A DNA stretch of 64,000 bases, taken from contig BLJB01000333.1 of the NCBI GenBank assembly GCA_013423325.1, forward strand, positions 1 to 64,000, read 5' to 3'. Shown in pieces: positions 1 through 11,679 of this stretch. The position numbers and the translations under genes were made by a program. Position 1 is the first letter of the stretch. Every line of letters begins with the position of its first letter. Source of the stretch: Usnea hakonensis. Its lineage: Eukaryota > Ascomycota > Lecanoromycetes > Lecanorales > Parmeliaceae. Under the pieces are notes generated by a model. It did not search any database and was not told the origin of the DNA. It saw only the letters and a list, made by a program, of their open reading frames with translations.

Positions 1-1500
1 TAATTATCTTTCACATAGTTAGATAGACACGAGTATGAATTCCAATCCAATCCAATCCAAGATTTTCTAGTATCTATTAATATAATATATAAAATTAGCT
101 AGATTACTAATATATAAATATAATTTATTATACTAATAAAAGCGCGTAATAGAGATTTAACTAATTCTTAATATAGTAATTTTATATAAAAATATAATTA
201 AGTAGTATTCCCCTACTAATTAACTATTTAAAGAAAGATTAATAAATTTTTATTTTAAATTAATTTAATTTTTTTAATTTTTTTAATTTTTTTAATTTTT
301 TTCTTAATTAATTATAGATTCTTTTTAAAAACTTTTTCTCTTTTTTAAATATAGATTCTTTTTAAAACTTCCTTTATTTTTTTACCTCTAAATTTATATC
401 TTATTATTTAATCTATTACCTCTATAAATTTAACTCGCTAAATTCTATAAAAATTTATATATTATATATATTAAATAGTAAATAATATAACTAATATTAA
501 CTCTAATTCTAAAGTTTATAAAAAACTTATTATTATTATAAACTATACTAAGAAATAGCTAGAGAAATAGATTAAAAAAAGATATAATAATAGTTTTTAT
601 AACTTTTATTATAAGATTAATAATAAGATCCTCTAGTAAATAATTATTAATAATTATATATATATAATTTATATATTAAAGACTAGCGGCTTTTATAAGT
701 TTATATATTATATTTATAACCTAGTAATTAGCGCTATTTATATATTAATAATTAATTTTAAAGCTAATTAATTACTCGTAATAAATTTATTTATAAATAT
801 TATAATAGAGGTTAGAGTAGAATAGAATATATTTATAAAGTAAATTAAAATAACCTATTATAAATATATAAATAAATTAACTATTTATATTAACTAAAAT
901 ACTATTATATACGAAGTATAGCTACTCTCCCCTTATTATTAATATAGTTACTAATAAGACTAATAGCGAGTATCTATCTTAATCTTTAAATAGCTAGAGA
1001 TATTTTACTAATTCTTACTATCTATTCCTAATAACTCGCGAGTAATATATAGTTAATAAAATAATAAAGTATCTAGTTAGATAGATCTAGAGATAAAGGA
1101 GTTTATATTAATATAGTCTAAAAAATATAAAGATTATAAAGACTATAAATAGAATTAATTTATATTAATAATACTCTAAAAATATAAAGAGTACTATAAA
1201 TAAAATTAATATAATTATTAAATAAAGATTTTTTATTCTATATATTTAAATCTTTATATTATCTCTAAAATAACTATTACTTATAATATAGATTAATTAA
1301 AATTAATATTATTTTAATTAAAATTATATAATTAATTTATATTTATTATATATTAATAGTAATATTATAACCTTATTATTATCTTATAATATAATATAAA
1401 TTATTTATATTACGATATAACTTATAATATTATATTATTAAGATCTCTAAATTAATCTATAATAGATAAAGCGCGCGTATTTTAATAATCGATAGTAGAA
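1..1500. repeat. AT-rich, RIP-like relic block
   Basis: This stretch is almost entirely A and T, dominated by TA, TTAA and CTAG words, with stops in every frame. Composition changes abruptly to normal gene-space values after about 1.5 kb. That pattern is known from fungal repeat-induced point mutation, in which duplicated transposons are turned into AT-rich isochores by C-to-T changes. No protein can be read, so the original element is unknown. It could also be a piece of a centromeric or subtelomeric AT block; the window cannot decide. Confidence 0.75.
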
Positions 1501-1620
1501 ATAAGGTAGATCTAAATATAAGATTAGGATTTACGCTTAGACGTACTATCTTCGTATAACGTAGTTAGTAGAAGCGCTAACCCGAAGGGGCTTAGCGTAT
1601 AGGCACGTCTAACGGACTGA
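1501..1620. repeat. Nested inverted repeats at the AT-block edge
   Basis: TTAGACGT at 1537-1544 is matched by its reverse complement ACGTCTAA at 1605-1612. Inside this pair, CGCTAA at 1575-1580 pairs with TTAGCG at 1592-1597. The nested palindrome sits exactly where AT-rich sequence gives way to normal sequence, as expected for a decayed transposon end. It may also be chance. Confidence 0.4.
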
Positions 1621-1779
1621 GGCAAAATGAACCAAATAAAGTTCTATCGTCTGACTAAGCATACTGTCATTGGCTCGCCTAATTTAAACGGCGCAAAATC
1701 CTTTCTCTTGTCAAATTCGGTATCGTTACGTTACGTTATTCTTCTCCAGTCCCACTCGCCTCCATTGATGGGAATCAAA

Positions 1780-2985
1780 TCACGCCGCCTCCAAAGTAAG
1801 GTCCTCCAAAGTAGGGTCCTCCAATTTCAATCTTCGCCAGCACTCTGCGTGAGTAGCCCGCCACGCCTGATCACATTCTTCAAAGTCCGTGGGATGAATG
1901 ACTTGAGAAATCCAGGCGCGCTCACTATGACTCAAGATAGTTTGAAAATCTCTCATGATGACAATATACAGCATTTCCACACCATGGATTCGGGCTGAGA
2001 TTTCGAAATGTATCTGGGTGTCGCAGAAGTCGCAGATGGCGGTCAATAGCTGTTCACTCGAGCAGATCTTACAACAACAGTGTGGAGCAGAATCAAACCC
2101 CTTCAACAAAGATTCCCGTAGTCTTCGACACCTTGAGCTATAATGACTTGCTACACATGCAGCATTGAGGCGCAAATGGGGACACAGGAATGCACTAAAT
2201 GCACGCATAGCTTCTTTCACTTCTCCACTCGATGGTACGCTGTTCGGGAGCACTTTCACGACAGGCCAACGGCTGAAATAGGTTTTTCCATAATTGCCAA
2301 CAGATGTAATTCCACAGAGATGGAGGCCGTCGATCTTTGTTGTTGCTTCGAAATAATCAAGGACTCGGTGTGGACACATCCACACCCGTCTAGTGCTTAA
2401 TAAACATCTAGCGCTGTCCAAAGGTCTAGCCTTGTCTGAACTACGGCCTTGAGTATGGAGCACTGACAGTGCTGGTGTTGACGACATGGGGTATTCGTGT
2501 GTCCTCAAGTGGGTCCTTATATCGTGGTCTAACATACATCTCACCTCCAAACGTTCTAAGAAATGAATATTTCGTAACTCGACAGTTGACCCAGGGTCCG
2601 GTACTTGGCTCTCTAGAATATCATGTCCAAGCATTTGTGTAATTGAGACGGCCATCTTATTGCGGATTGTCCGGCACGAGTAGCTCAAGGACATGAAGCC
2701 ACTAGGTGTTAGGTGGCCTGCGATGTTGAGGATGAGCTCAGTGGGCAATGTGAGTAAAGTGCTTCGAATACTTTCGGTCTCCGGTTTTCGACTGATGGGG
2801 AAAGCCTGCGGAGAAATCCTTTCGATAATACTTGACAGGGTGCTTCCTATCTTATATCTCATTGACTCGGTTGACTCGACCTTCGGTGATGTGACTCCTT
2901 TACTACCTTCACCCAAAGCACTCGCACATTGAGCATTTTCATTGACGCCTCGAATTCGTCTCAGAGCCGATACTGTTTGACCCAT
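1780..2985 (-). CDS. F-box domain protein
   Basis: Single-exon gene of 401 aa starting at the ATG at 2985; the frame stays open 16 codons upstream but without an ATG. Residues about 77-111 match an F-box (LPTELILNIAGHL, then a conserved SYSCRTIRNKM-like second half), the module that binds Skp1 in SCF ubiquitin ligases. The C-terminal half has a Cys/His cluster around HCCCKICSS and CDFCDTQ that could bind a metal. No leucine-rich or WD repeats are seen, so the substrate-binding part is unknown. The chain begins MGQTVS, which fits the MGxxxS N-myristoylation pattern. The C-terminus ends in a small LEDPTLEDLTLE duplication, matched by a repeated CCTCCAAAGTA word in the DNA. The gene lies next to the RIP-like block, a setting typical of variable accessory genes. 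Confidence 0.6.
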   Translation of the reverse strand: MGQTVSALRRIRGVNENAQCASALGEGSKGVTSPKVESTESMRYKIGSTLSSIIERISPQAFPISRKPETESIRSTLLTLPTELILNIAGHLTPSGFMSLSYSCRTIRNKMAVSITQMLGHDILESQVPDPGSTVELRNIHFLERLEVRCMLDHDIRTHLRTHEYPMSSTPALSVLHTQGRSSDKARPLDSARCLLSTRRVWMCPHRVLDYFEATTKIDGLHLCGITSVGNYGKTYFSRWPVVKVLPNSVPSSGEVKEAMRAFSAFLCPHLRLNAACVASHYSSRCRRLRESLLKGFDSAPHCCCKICSSEQLLTAICDFCDTQIHFEISARIHGVEMLYIVIMRDFQTILSHSERAWISQVIHPTDFEECDQAWRATHAECWRRLKLEDPTLEDLTLEAA

Positions 2986-4714
2986 ACTGGGAGGCTGCGA
3001 CTGGGGAATCGGACTATGCGCTAGGACTGGCAATGATGGTGTGTAACGAATATAAAAAGTCTAAGGACCTTTACAGGGAGTCATGTAGAGGTCTGACAAC
3101 ACGGCTGCTGTTTCCAATAAAAAGGGTATCCGACTTGGTGTTTTGATGTAACACTACATCGATGAGGCCCTGGTTCGGAAGACATTCTCGACGGCTCCCT
3201 CAAATTCTTATATATGTAAGGATTGTTCGAAAAGCGCCAGTTGCAATCAGGGTTGGGGACTCCTTTTATTGAGGTTCCAGTGAAATGTGGATTTGCTCCC
3301 TCTATCGCCGATCTGTGTGAGCAGATTTGAGCTGATATGGGCGGTGGGATTTGCGCCACGAAATTATTCTTCGACCTTTCAACATGAATAAAGGTCGCTC
3401 GTAAGACCCTTTTGACCCGCTTTCCTTCTCGAGAGAACATTACTACCCAACTCAACGTGACCGACGGGCTTCGGGGTTCCCAAGTCTTTTATTCTGGCTT
3501 TGATTCCAGTGACACAAAACCAAACACACTCAGCGTTTTCTACGCAAGGTCAATTGTCGCCAATGTATCGAGGTGAATCCGCCAACCAGTCAGAGAAGTC
3601 ATTCGTTGCCTCATATTTGCCGCACGTAATCTTTGATGAATGTTCTATCTGCAAATCTGCATACGAAACACTTCCAAAGGCTCTGACAGATGTCTGGAAC
3701 TTAAGTTCGGCGAGAACACATATCTTGTGGACCATAGAGCGGTGCAGTTGACGGTTGGGTCCAGATTTTGAGTCGTGAAAGTACAATGGAGACTTTTAAA
3801 TTCAACCTGCTTGGAGTTGGTCGGTGTTCGCGCTCAAAGGACAGGCTTGATTTCTAAGGGCAAAGTACCGATAGCTGTAGTGTTAACTCAGAATGGTGAG
3901 CTTCTCTGCTGAGACTTTTCCCGAGTGCTGGCAAAGTACAGTGGCGAAGAAGATGACATAAAGCATAATGGCGGCTACTGGGCTAGGTGATTGGATCCGG
4001 TCTAGGCTGGCGCTTGCGGTTCGCTCTGCTCCTGAACGCTAGAGCATAGGGGCCTTCGAATTTCGTATGTGGGGAAAATAGTGATTGAGCTTTAGAGCTA
4101 TCAAAAGACGATAGATGTCTGATTGAGCGAACGCCGAACGTCGCAAGGATCCGGTGGCTTCGACTCGATGGTAATAGGACCGGTAGAACGCTGTGAGCTG
4201 AGTCTGAGGACGAAGGTTTCCAGGTCACGTCCCAAGCCGATGGTTTGTATTGACGCGTACAGCGGCTGATATGGGTCAGGTCGTCTTGCTTGGCATGGGA
4301 GACCGCTATAGATCAGAGGCGCAACGTTGAACATTGAGCGAGACTTTTCAACGAAGTTGCTAAATGAAGTGTATCTTGGGATTCAAATTTGAATGCGAAC
4401 CTTGCTAGTCCTTGGTCTGTCGATTCGGGATACGATTCGACCTTCGAGGATGGAGAATACCGTAGGTGAGAAGCACATAATACTTGTCTATCTTCATGCC
4501 AGTAAGTAAGAGATAATCTGAGCGTGGGGATATTGATATTTACTGTTCGTGCGCTAGCTCCAGACTTTCTCATGAGCTTGTCTTTGCTTTTTCCAATACT
4601 TTAAGATACTAGTCACCAGCACCACGTAGAGGTGCAAGCTCGTCGCTGGTGAGGAGGGCGCCACCCACTCCCCCCCGTAATTAAGGACTACGGGGTGGCC
4701 CATGCTTTGAGGTA
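2986..4714. other. Interval without a recognisable gene
   Basis: Only short overlapping frames occur here on both strands (for example 3500-3751 plus, 3983-4228 minus, 4313-4573 minus). None shows a known motif, and I could not join them by splice sites into a convincing protein. A decayed gene or a lineage-specific gene with several introns cannot be excluded. Confidence 0.35.
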
Positions 4715-5757
4715 TCATCCACCTGCTGCGGTCGCGGCCGAACTGTCTCCCGAGCCACCTGGTGCCCAGCCAGGGGGGGATTGCAGTTGACGCAATTGAC
4801 GCCGCAGCCTCGCGTTCTCGAGCTCAAGCATATCGTTCGCAGCATTGCATGAGGCAAGCTTGCGCATATAGGCCTTCTCGATGTTCTCGCGAATGTTTGT
4901 GTCAAGATCCTCACTACAATTACTCCACTGTCAGCAAATTGCCTTCCAGGACAGAAATAGCTGAGCCACAGGAAGGGTGTGAGCGGTTATTCAAGTAACT
5001 TTGCACCTGTACCTTGTTCTGCAAAGGGCAATATGATTTTAGAATAGGAGGGGCTCGCCCCAGAATGTACGTACCGGAGCGTCTTGACATCATTCTTCAG
5101 CTGCTCTATCGCAGCGTCCCTCCTCTCGTCTTCCCGATTCTGCCTCTCCCTCCTCCTCTCATCCACCCTCCCCTCCTCCATGCGCTCCACAGCGTCCACA
5201 AAAGATCCAAAGCAGGAAAAAAAGCTTGTACAGCCTCCATCCAGGCTATCGCGTTCTTCGTCTGCCGCACAATGCGGTGAGCAATTCTTTCGGCCCTTCG
5301 CACGTTGTCGTCCATGATTGCTCGCTGGTGAAAAAGGTGACAGGACTCCAGAAAGTCGTACATTTTGTCCAGAAGCCATCGTTTGCTCTTGCCACATTCA
5401 TTGCAAATTCCTGAAAAGGTGCATTTCATAGGGAGCAATCGCGAACGACCGGATACCGTAGGTAGCAGGATCTTTTCCGTCTTCGAAACAGTCATCACGC
5501 TTTCCCGAACAGTCCTGCGAAAACGAATCCGTATCTCAACTCAGAGGAGCTATTGAACCACTAGTGTTTATGAGATTAGCAACTCTACTGGTTATGTCAT
5601 TTACCCAATACCTCACAGTATACTTGCGCGCTGACTCATGGAATCCGCCGCATATTCGCTCATTATGCGGCAATTTGATGGATTTAAGGACTCTCTCCAA
5701 GCATTCCTCGTCATAAATGCTAGCACTACCCTCAGACACTTCATAAAGCCCTTCCAT
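4715..5757 (-). CDS. Unknown coiled-coil protein, four exons
   Basis: I do not recognise this protein. Splice signals give four exons, 5757-5612, 5514-5232, 5175-5075 and 4913-4715, summing to 243 codons (242 aa). Intron 1 is GTATTG..CGCAG (97 nt), intron 2 GTACAA..TGGAG (56 nt), intron 3 GTACGT..TTGTAG (161 nt); all keep frame. A 47-nt variant of intron 2 with another AG also works. The middle part has a CTFSGICNECGKSKRWL segment (Cys-x5-Cys-x2-Cys), too small for a defined zinc finger. The C-terminal half is highly charged (DERRRERQNREDERRD) and ends in a leucine/arginine coiled coil (LELENARLRRQLRQLQ) with a Gly/Ala/Ser tail. The apparent frame break near 5231, beside an A7 run, is best explained by intron 2, though a homopolymer error is possible. 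Confidence 0.5.
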
Positions 5758-7062
5758 TCTCCGAAGACTTAGTTCACTTCGATTTGCTCTCGGTTTCCAA
5801 CTGACAAGCTATATAAATACTCCGCAAGTCATCACGGCCAGGGCCAGGGCCAGAGCCAGCGCAGATAGAGGAAATGTTATAATTCTCAGGGCCAGAGCTA
5901 GAGCGCACGCAACCAGCAAGCACGATACGCATGGACTACTCGGCAATTTCGGCCCAGGGCTGGAGCCAGAGACCATGGAGGAATAATCATGATCCTTTCC
6001 GCCATAGCAGCTAGAATGTCATAGCAACGGCCAGATTATGCGGAGGATTATAATTCTTCTGAGCTATAGCAATACTTGAAACTCATTTAGATAGAAAGAG
6101 CAAATTGCGTCTTTTCACTCAACTTAATCTCACCATCAACATTCTATATTCTCTCAGCTATAATAATACTAGAATCCCTAAGCAGCATAAACAGAAAACG
6201 AAACACACTCTCGCATTCCATTTTCCAATTCTCCCGCTTTCTCCGCCCCGAACTCCATAGCTCCGCTCCCCAGAGAGAGAGAAAGAAAAGAGCACCTACC
6301 TCAAGCCGAGATACCATATCTTTCGGCTACAGCAATGCTGAAATATCTCAGCAGCTGAGATAGGAACAAGCGCATTCATCAATCAGAGATTATAGAGCAG
6401 AGGATAATAACACGTATGGGACTATTCTACTTACACCCACGCAGAAGGTCAATGGACAAACATTGAATAGCATACTCCCCCGACGATCAGAGCAGAAGAA
6501 CCAGAGCAGATAATGACTTGGCGGAAATATAATATAGCTTTCCTTCAAGCGAAGCTTGAGTCCCATATACCTACCTGAAGATAGCTTAACATTTCATTGA
6601 CATACGACTTCGCAAATATCTCCACAACCTCCCCCTCTTCCCTTTCCCATTCAACCCCAAGGCTCACAATCCCGTGCACATCCTCACATCCTCACCTCCA
6701 CCCTCCACCTCCAGCCTCCAACCACTACCAAAGTCGAACACATGGCTTATGTCCCTCCCCTACCCAACATCACTTTGCGCCCCAAGAATAACATTCTGCT
6801 ACGACAACGAGATATCATCGAAAAGTAAAGGAATACACACTATCATACTTTTTTTTTCTTTCGTGCAGGTAGGTATTGGAACTCCTATATCTATAAGCAA
6901 TCGGGTTGAAGGATCTGGTTTCTAGCAATGGTAATTTGATAGATATAGCAAGCAGCGCGGGAGGGGTGGGGGACAAAGCTATGTACAGGGTTTGAAACGT
7001 ATACACTTGAGGAAAATCGGTTGAGGAAAATGTATTTGCAGAGAATCGAAATAGATAAGCCA
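5758..7062. other. Intergenic region with degenerate short repeats
   Basis: No gene is supported. Between about 5835 and 6560 the sequence repeats loose copies of GGCCAG/CCAGAGC words and of phrases such as TATAATTCT and AGCTATAGCAATACT, GGCTACAGCAATGCT, AGCTATAATAATACT. This suggests a decayed tandem or interspersed repeat. From 6600 to 6780 the plus strand is rich in CCTCC and CCA low-complexity sequence, which opens frames of no apparent meaning. Confidence 0.4.
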
Positions 7063-7080
7063 TCCTCCTCCTCCTCCTCC

Positions 7081-7106
<26 letters not shown>
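7063..7106. repeat. (TCC)n microsatellite
   Basis: About 14.7 perfect TCC units lie roughly 30 bp downstream of the GH55 stop codon, hence probably in that gene's 3' UTR, where the transcript would read (GGA)n. The long arginine and serine frames over it are artefacts of the repeat. Confidence 0.95.
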
Positions 7107-7113
<7 letters not shown>

Positions 7114-7133
7114 AGGACAGTAAGCGGTTCTCA

Positions 7134-9657
7134 TCAAGCGGCCTCGAACAATGCAATCGTCTGGCAAAAGTTTGACATGTTATCGCTTTGCTTCACGACG
7201 CCAGTCCCATCCACTGTGACCATATTCGTGGAAGCTTTCGTGCTCAGGGCCCAGAGATAGACTTCGGAGCTACACTCAATGCTGACCATGTTGGTTTGAC
7301 AGCTCTCGGTAGCGAGGCAAGTTTGGTCATAATTGTCAAAAAAAGAGTACAGCCCGAGGCCATAGACAAGTATGTCGGTTGAAGCGAAAACGCGCAGACC
7401 CCAAGCCTTCTCGCAGCCAGCGTCGCCGTTGCAGGAACTGAAGTCGGGGTCGAAGTAAGTGTCGCTTGGAGTGAAGCCGCCGTTGAGAGCGGTGGGATTG
7501 GATTGCATATAAGGCGTCTCGGATTGGAGGACACCAGCATACACATTTTGCGCATTGGCGAACTCAAAGTTGTAGAGCTGGCTGTGTTCGGAACTTGTGC
7601 CGTACATCCAGACAGGTCCTTGCGACTCGATAAGAATGCCTCTACCGGTGTAGATGTTGATCTGGTCGTGGTCGGCAAGATCCAATTCGTGGTCAGCGGT
7701 CCAAAACCAATTATTTTCGAGGTAGATAGCCGCTTGAGTCGAGACGTGCAGGAGGAGAAAGGCACCTTCACATTTCGGGTCGTAGTTGGCAGTGACATTT
7801 GGGTTCTTCGCGCAAGTGTTTGATTGCAAGCCGGTGCCGGCCGAGCCTCCGATGCGCATATGGACATCCCACATTCCAGATGCACCTTGCGAAGTCTCAC
7901 CGACGTTCCACTCAACCATGATGGCGCCTGGCGCCGGGCCTTTAGTCTCGAAGATGAGGTCGCTCATTTCGACGGCGCCGGTGTCGCCCGGTTGGCCGAC
8001 TTGGAAGACTGGAGCTGGCGATGCTTGATTGGCAAATGCGGTGCCGGAAGCCATGATCAAGGGCCATATTTCTCCCGTCATCTTGATATTACTGGGTATT
8101 TTCACGGTTGAAGTGACGACGTATGCACCGTGGTCGAAGTAGAGAATTTTACCAGAGGGAAGACTATTCATGGCTGACTGCAAGGCGGCAGTATCGTCAG
8201 TGACACCGTCACCTTTTGCACCCGCTGATTTGACGCTGACGAAATCCGAGGATGGGATAGTTTCGTACTGTGGTTTGCTCCGCTCGAAGACTTTAGATCC
8301 GTCCATGAGGGTGGCGGGCTTCGTTGGTGCCATCAATGACCCTTGGACCGCTGTACTGGAAGCTGACGCTGCGGCACTAGCGCATGTTGCGGCAGATGCA
8401 GTACCGTCGTCTCCCGTGGTGTAAGCTTTCCCCTGCGCCCACGACGAAACAACGGAGCCACCTGCAATGATTGTTGCCCCGCCAGCGCTGACGACGGCAT
8501 TGGTGCTACCCGTGAAGTCGCAATTATCGATGATGAGGGTGCCACCGGCGGTTGGGGTGTTGTCTGATGAGCTAAAAGCTGTAATGACGCCTTTCGGTGT
8601 GCCGACGAACTTGCTGTCTTGGATGAGGACAGAGCCCACGGTTTGGTTGGCCACACCTGGCGGGGTGGTTTGTGACATATTGATGCCCACGCCACAATTG
8701 TTAACATTAATACTCTTGAGGCTCCATACCCAGTTCCAATTTTGATAGACGGCCGTGTTGCAGTTATTGAAGGTGAGATTGCGCGTAGTAAATTGTTGAT
8801 TTCCCACGAACATCCTAATCAGACTCGTAGTCAGTACTGCTTGTCTCAGGGAGGGTTGGGGGGGGGGGGGAAGGTGAAGATGCAGGACGAAACGTCTGAC
8901 AAAAAGAAAATTGCACTTACCCATAATTTCCACCGTTAAAGATCAGGTCGGAATAGAATCCCCCGCTCCCGTTGTCCATGAAAATACCTTGCTGGCCGTT
9001 GTCACTGCCACCTTGGACCATTTCAAAGACGATGTTCTGGAGAGACGTCGCCTGCGCCACTTGCCAATGTATACATGCACCGGAAGCGGCTGGCATATTT
9101 GTGATGTCGATAATAAAATTGCGTACTTGGCGATAGAAATTGTTCTGGTTGGTGTACCAGTTGGCACCGCCATTCCCGTATGGATCAGAATCAATAACAG
9201 CGATACCCTTGAAGCCGGCCGTTGCTTTGATGGTGGGAAGGGTAATGGCATCGCCTACAAATTGAGTGTAGTAGTACTGGATGAGCGGCGCGCTGACTAG
9301 ATACGTGCCTGGTGGAAAATACACCAGCGCCGGGGTTACCGTACTGGAGTCGCAGCCTTGACCGCAGCGGTTGCCGTCGGTGATGGCGGCATTGATCGCC
9401 ACCGTATCATCAGTAGTGCCGTCACCAGTCGCGCCATAATCCTTGACATTACGAAAGACCTTGAAAGACGAATCGCCGAAGGCAACGGTACCCTGCCGCT
9501 GGATGTTGGCAAGCCAATACGATGACGAGGTCAAGGCGGACGTGTTGTGGGTAGTGACGTTGGAGGTCACTGGCACCGCTTCAACGGGTGAAGTTGAGAC
9601 CGAAATCAGGAGGACGCGAAGGGTGACGAACAGCGCTGCTGCTGAAAGGGTGACCAT
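7134..9657 (-). CDS. Secreted GH55 exo-beta-1,3-glucanase
   Basis: Two exons, 9657-8921 and 8814-7134, encode 805 aa, about the usual length of fungal GH55. The enzyme is expected to cut glucose from the ends of beta-1,3-glucan outside the cell, in cell-wall remodelling, mycoparasitism or plant-callose breakdown. Residues 1 to about 27 form a hydrophobic signal peptide (MVTLSAAALFVTLRVLLISV). The family's twin right-handed beta-helices are each opened by a pectate-lyase-3 motif: VKDYGATGDGTTDDT at about 71 and VKSAGAKGDGVTDDT at about 440. The YGTSSEHS segment near residue 655 carries the Glu I take as the catalytic acid, by analogy with characterised GH55 enzymes. The 106-nt intron (GTAAGT..GATTAG) contains a run of about 12 C on the coding strand. 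The open frame extends upstream of 9657 but only from a TTG, so the ATG at 9657 was chosen. Confidence 0.93.
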
Positions 9658-11679
9658 GATGATGAGGCTTTTGCGGTTGTTGAAGTTGTGGTGTTGAGGG
9701 TTGGTGAGTATGGAAAAGAAGGACTTGAAGGTCAGAATATATGAGCGAACCTGCGCTGGGAGGACAGTAATGACTAGGGAAACACAAAGATGATTGTGTG
9801 CTATCAAGGAAAGTATGTTGTTGTTTTTGAAAGAGAATGTGACAAAGAGAGACCTTGGCAGAATTGGAAATGAAAGAATTGTACGCTAGGTAAAAGAAAG
9901 AAACCCTCTGGGCACCCCGCCGAGCAATAGTGAATTTGTCTCACGAAAACAAAGAATAGCACAAAGGAAGGGGGAAGGCCTCTATTGTAGGTGGTGGATG
10001 AAACAGCTTACATGTGAAGGAGACCTTGGGCTTGCGTTTGCCGCGCGTAGATTTGATAGGGGTTGATTCGACAGAAGAGCGTCCTGCTTGAATATATAGC
10101 CGTGCCCTTCCCAGCCATTGCCCTCCTGACCCGCGTAACGAATGAGAGGACGGACATGCTGCCCGCACGGATGAGCATTGGAGTCACATTCAAAGGCATC
10201 ATAGTGATCAGGGGATGGTCGGGGTGAGAATGGACCAGTCATGAGGCTGTCAGAAATGGTCTGGAATGAAGGGAGGGGTGAATATCAACCGGCGCTGAGA
10301 ACCTTGGGCCGCTTCCTACCCCCCTCAAAGCCCCCCTTATTCCGGCGGGGAACAGAGAGCCGAAGTACCGCTGTGACCATCGGATTTACTCTGGTCTATT
10401 TGCTATGAAACTTTACCCGTAGATGGATTAACAGGGCGACAGCATGAATCTTGGTGACGGCCTTATTTAGGAGGCAGTGAGGGGTGGCAGTGGGGGCGAT
10501 TAATCGACAGTCAAGTGAATGTAGAGCCTGATTTCTGAAACACCAAAAGAAGTCTTCAGACAAAACACGCGCGTTCTGGAGGATCAATGCAGAGAATGAA
10601 ATGAATGGCTGGCATTGAAATGAGAAGAATGAAAATAATAAGTATGTTTTGTTTCGAGTATCAGTTTAGTGGAATGAATGGCATGTGGTTCATCTGAGTG
10701 GCTGGCTATTTACCTTACTTAACCTTTTGTCTCCCGAAGCGCCGGCAGTGGTCCCCGCTAAGGTAGCCAGACCCTTAAAGTGATACCTGCGGGGTACTTT
10801 CCTTACAAACTACCCTACTTTACTTTACCTTACTTACCCTGAAAAAAGTAATAAACGGTCACTCTTATTACTGGATAAATTTGGTCTTGTTCTTTACCAA
10901 GTACTTTCCTCATCTCATCTTCTCTCTCCGTATTGCATTCTCACTCTTTTCACCTTCCTACTTGGCCTACAGGAAATGAGTCAATAATTGAGGGAGGAGG
11001 AATCATGTGGGCATGTAGAGTATTCGAACATGGATGATGATAATGACATGGGGGACATTGTTCCTTCATCTCCCGTTACTGCATATGCTCCATTTCACAA
11101 AGTCCAATCTCCATCGCCATCAGCCTTCTGCATACCAACATGGCCATAGGAATCACAAAGTCATTTCCTCTGGGCGCATGATCTCTAGCGTTGTATGGTC
11201 TTGACTACCATTGATCAGTAGATATCCGATCCCTCCCCGGCATTGTCTTAGTTGCATGATTAAGGTACTGCAAAAGAGGGGGGTCCCGGTGTGAGTACTT
11301 TAGTACCTAGGTACCTTAGTATGTTGTAAAACAAGATGCGAGATTTACCCCATGTTCCTTGGCAGACTCCTGACTACTTCCCCGCTTTATTCGGAAATGC
11401 TAGAGCTTAGCAGCCCTCAGACCCCGGAAGTACTTGCATGAACCCCGGAAACCCCCTGAAACATTACTTTATTTTGGCTGTCACTCGTTTGCCGCTCGTG
11501 CTTCGAAATAATCTGTGACCAACTAATTTAGGTATCGTATTGCCTATTGGGTCCTTGACTTGTTTTCTGTGTGAGATTCCCTGCCGCTGGTCCGGTGCCC
11601 GACATTGCCTGCCTCGTTTTTTTTCTTCAGTAGACAACCCCTTCGTAGATGAGACATTTACGTAGTCAATGCTATTGCT
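9658..11679. promoter_or_regulatory. GH55 upstream region and intergenic space
   Basis: No credible gene is present. This 2.0-kb interval holds the promoter of the GH55 gene and the 3' flank of the aminotransferase. A TATATA-like stretch (GAATATATAGCC) lies near 10090-10101. Three perfect GCGGGG hexamers fit the carbon-catabolite repressor CreA consensus SYGGRG: 10345-10350, 10753-10758 (reverse) and 10789-10794. That would suit a polysaccharidase gene, but the motif is short and often random. GTACCTTA-type repeats cluster around 10720-10840 and 11300-11330. Confidence 0.4.

Noticed and set aside
3081..4573. A minus-strand multi-exon gene joining frames at 3081-3455, 3550-3786, 3983-4228 and 4313-4573
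   Set aside because: Splice signals did not give a continuous, recognisable protein.
5176..5231. Apparent frameshift next to an A7 run in the 4.7-5.8 kb gene
   Set aside because: A phase-correct 56-nt intron (GTACAA..TGGAG) explains the frame change, although a homopolymer error is not fully excluded.
6815..7156. Arginine-rich minus-strand frame and serine-rich plus-strand frame
   Set aside because: Both are translations of the (TCC)n microsatellite.
7503..8424. Plus-strand frames opposite the GH55 gene
   Set aside because: They are shadows of a GC-rich coding strand and have no known motif.
10345..10794. CreA repression of the GH55 gene from three GCGGGG hexamers
   Set aside because: Kept only as a note in the promoter entry; six-base matches in 2 kb are weak evidence.
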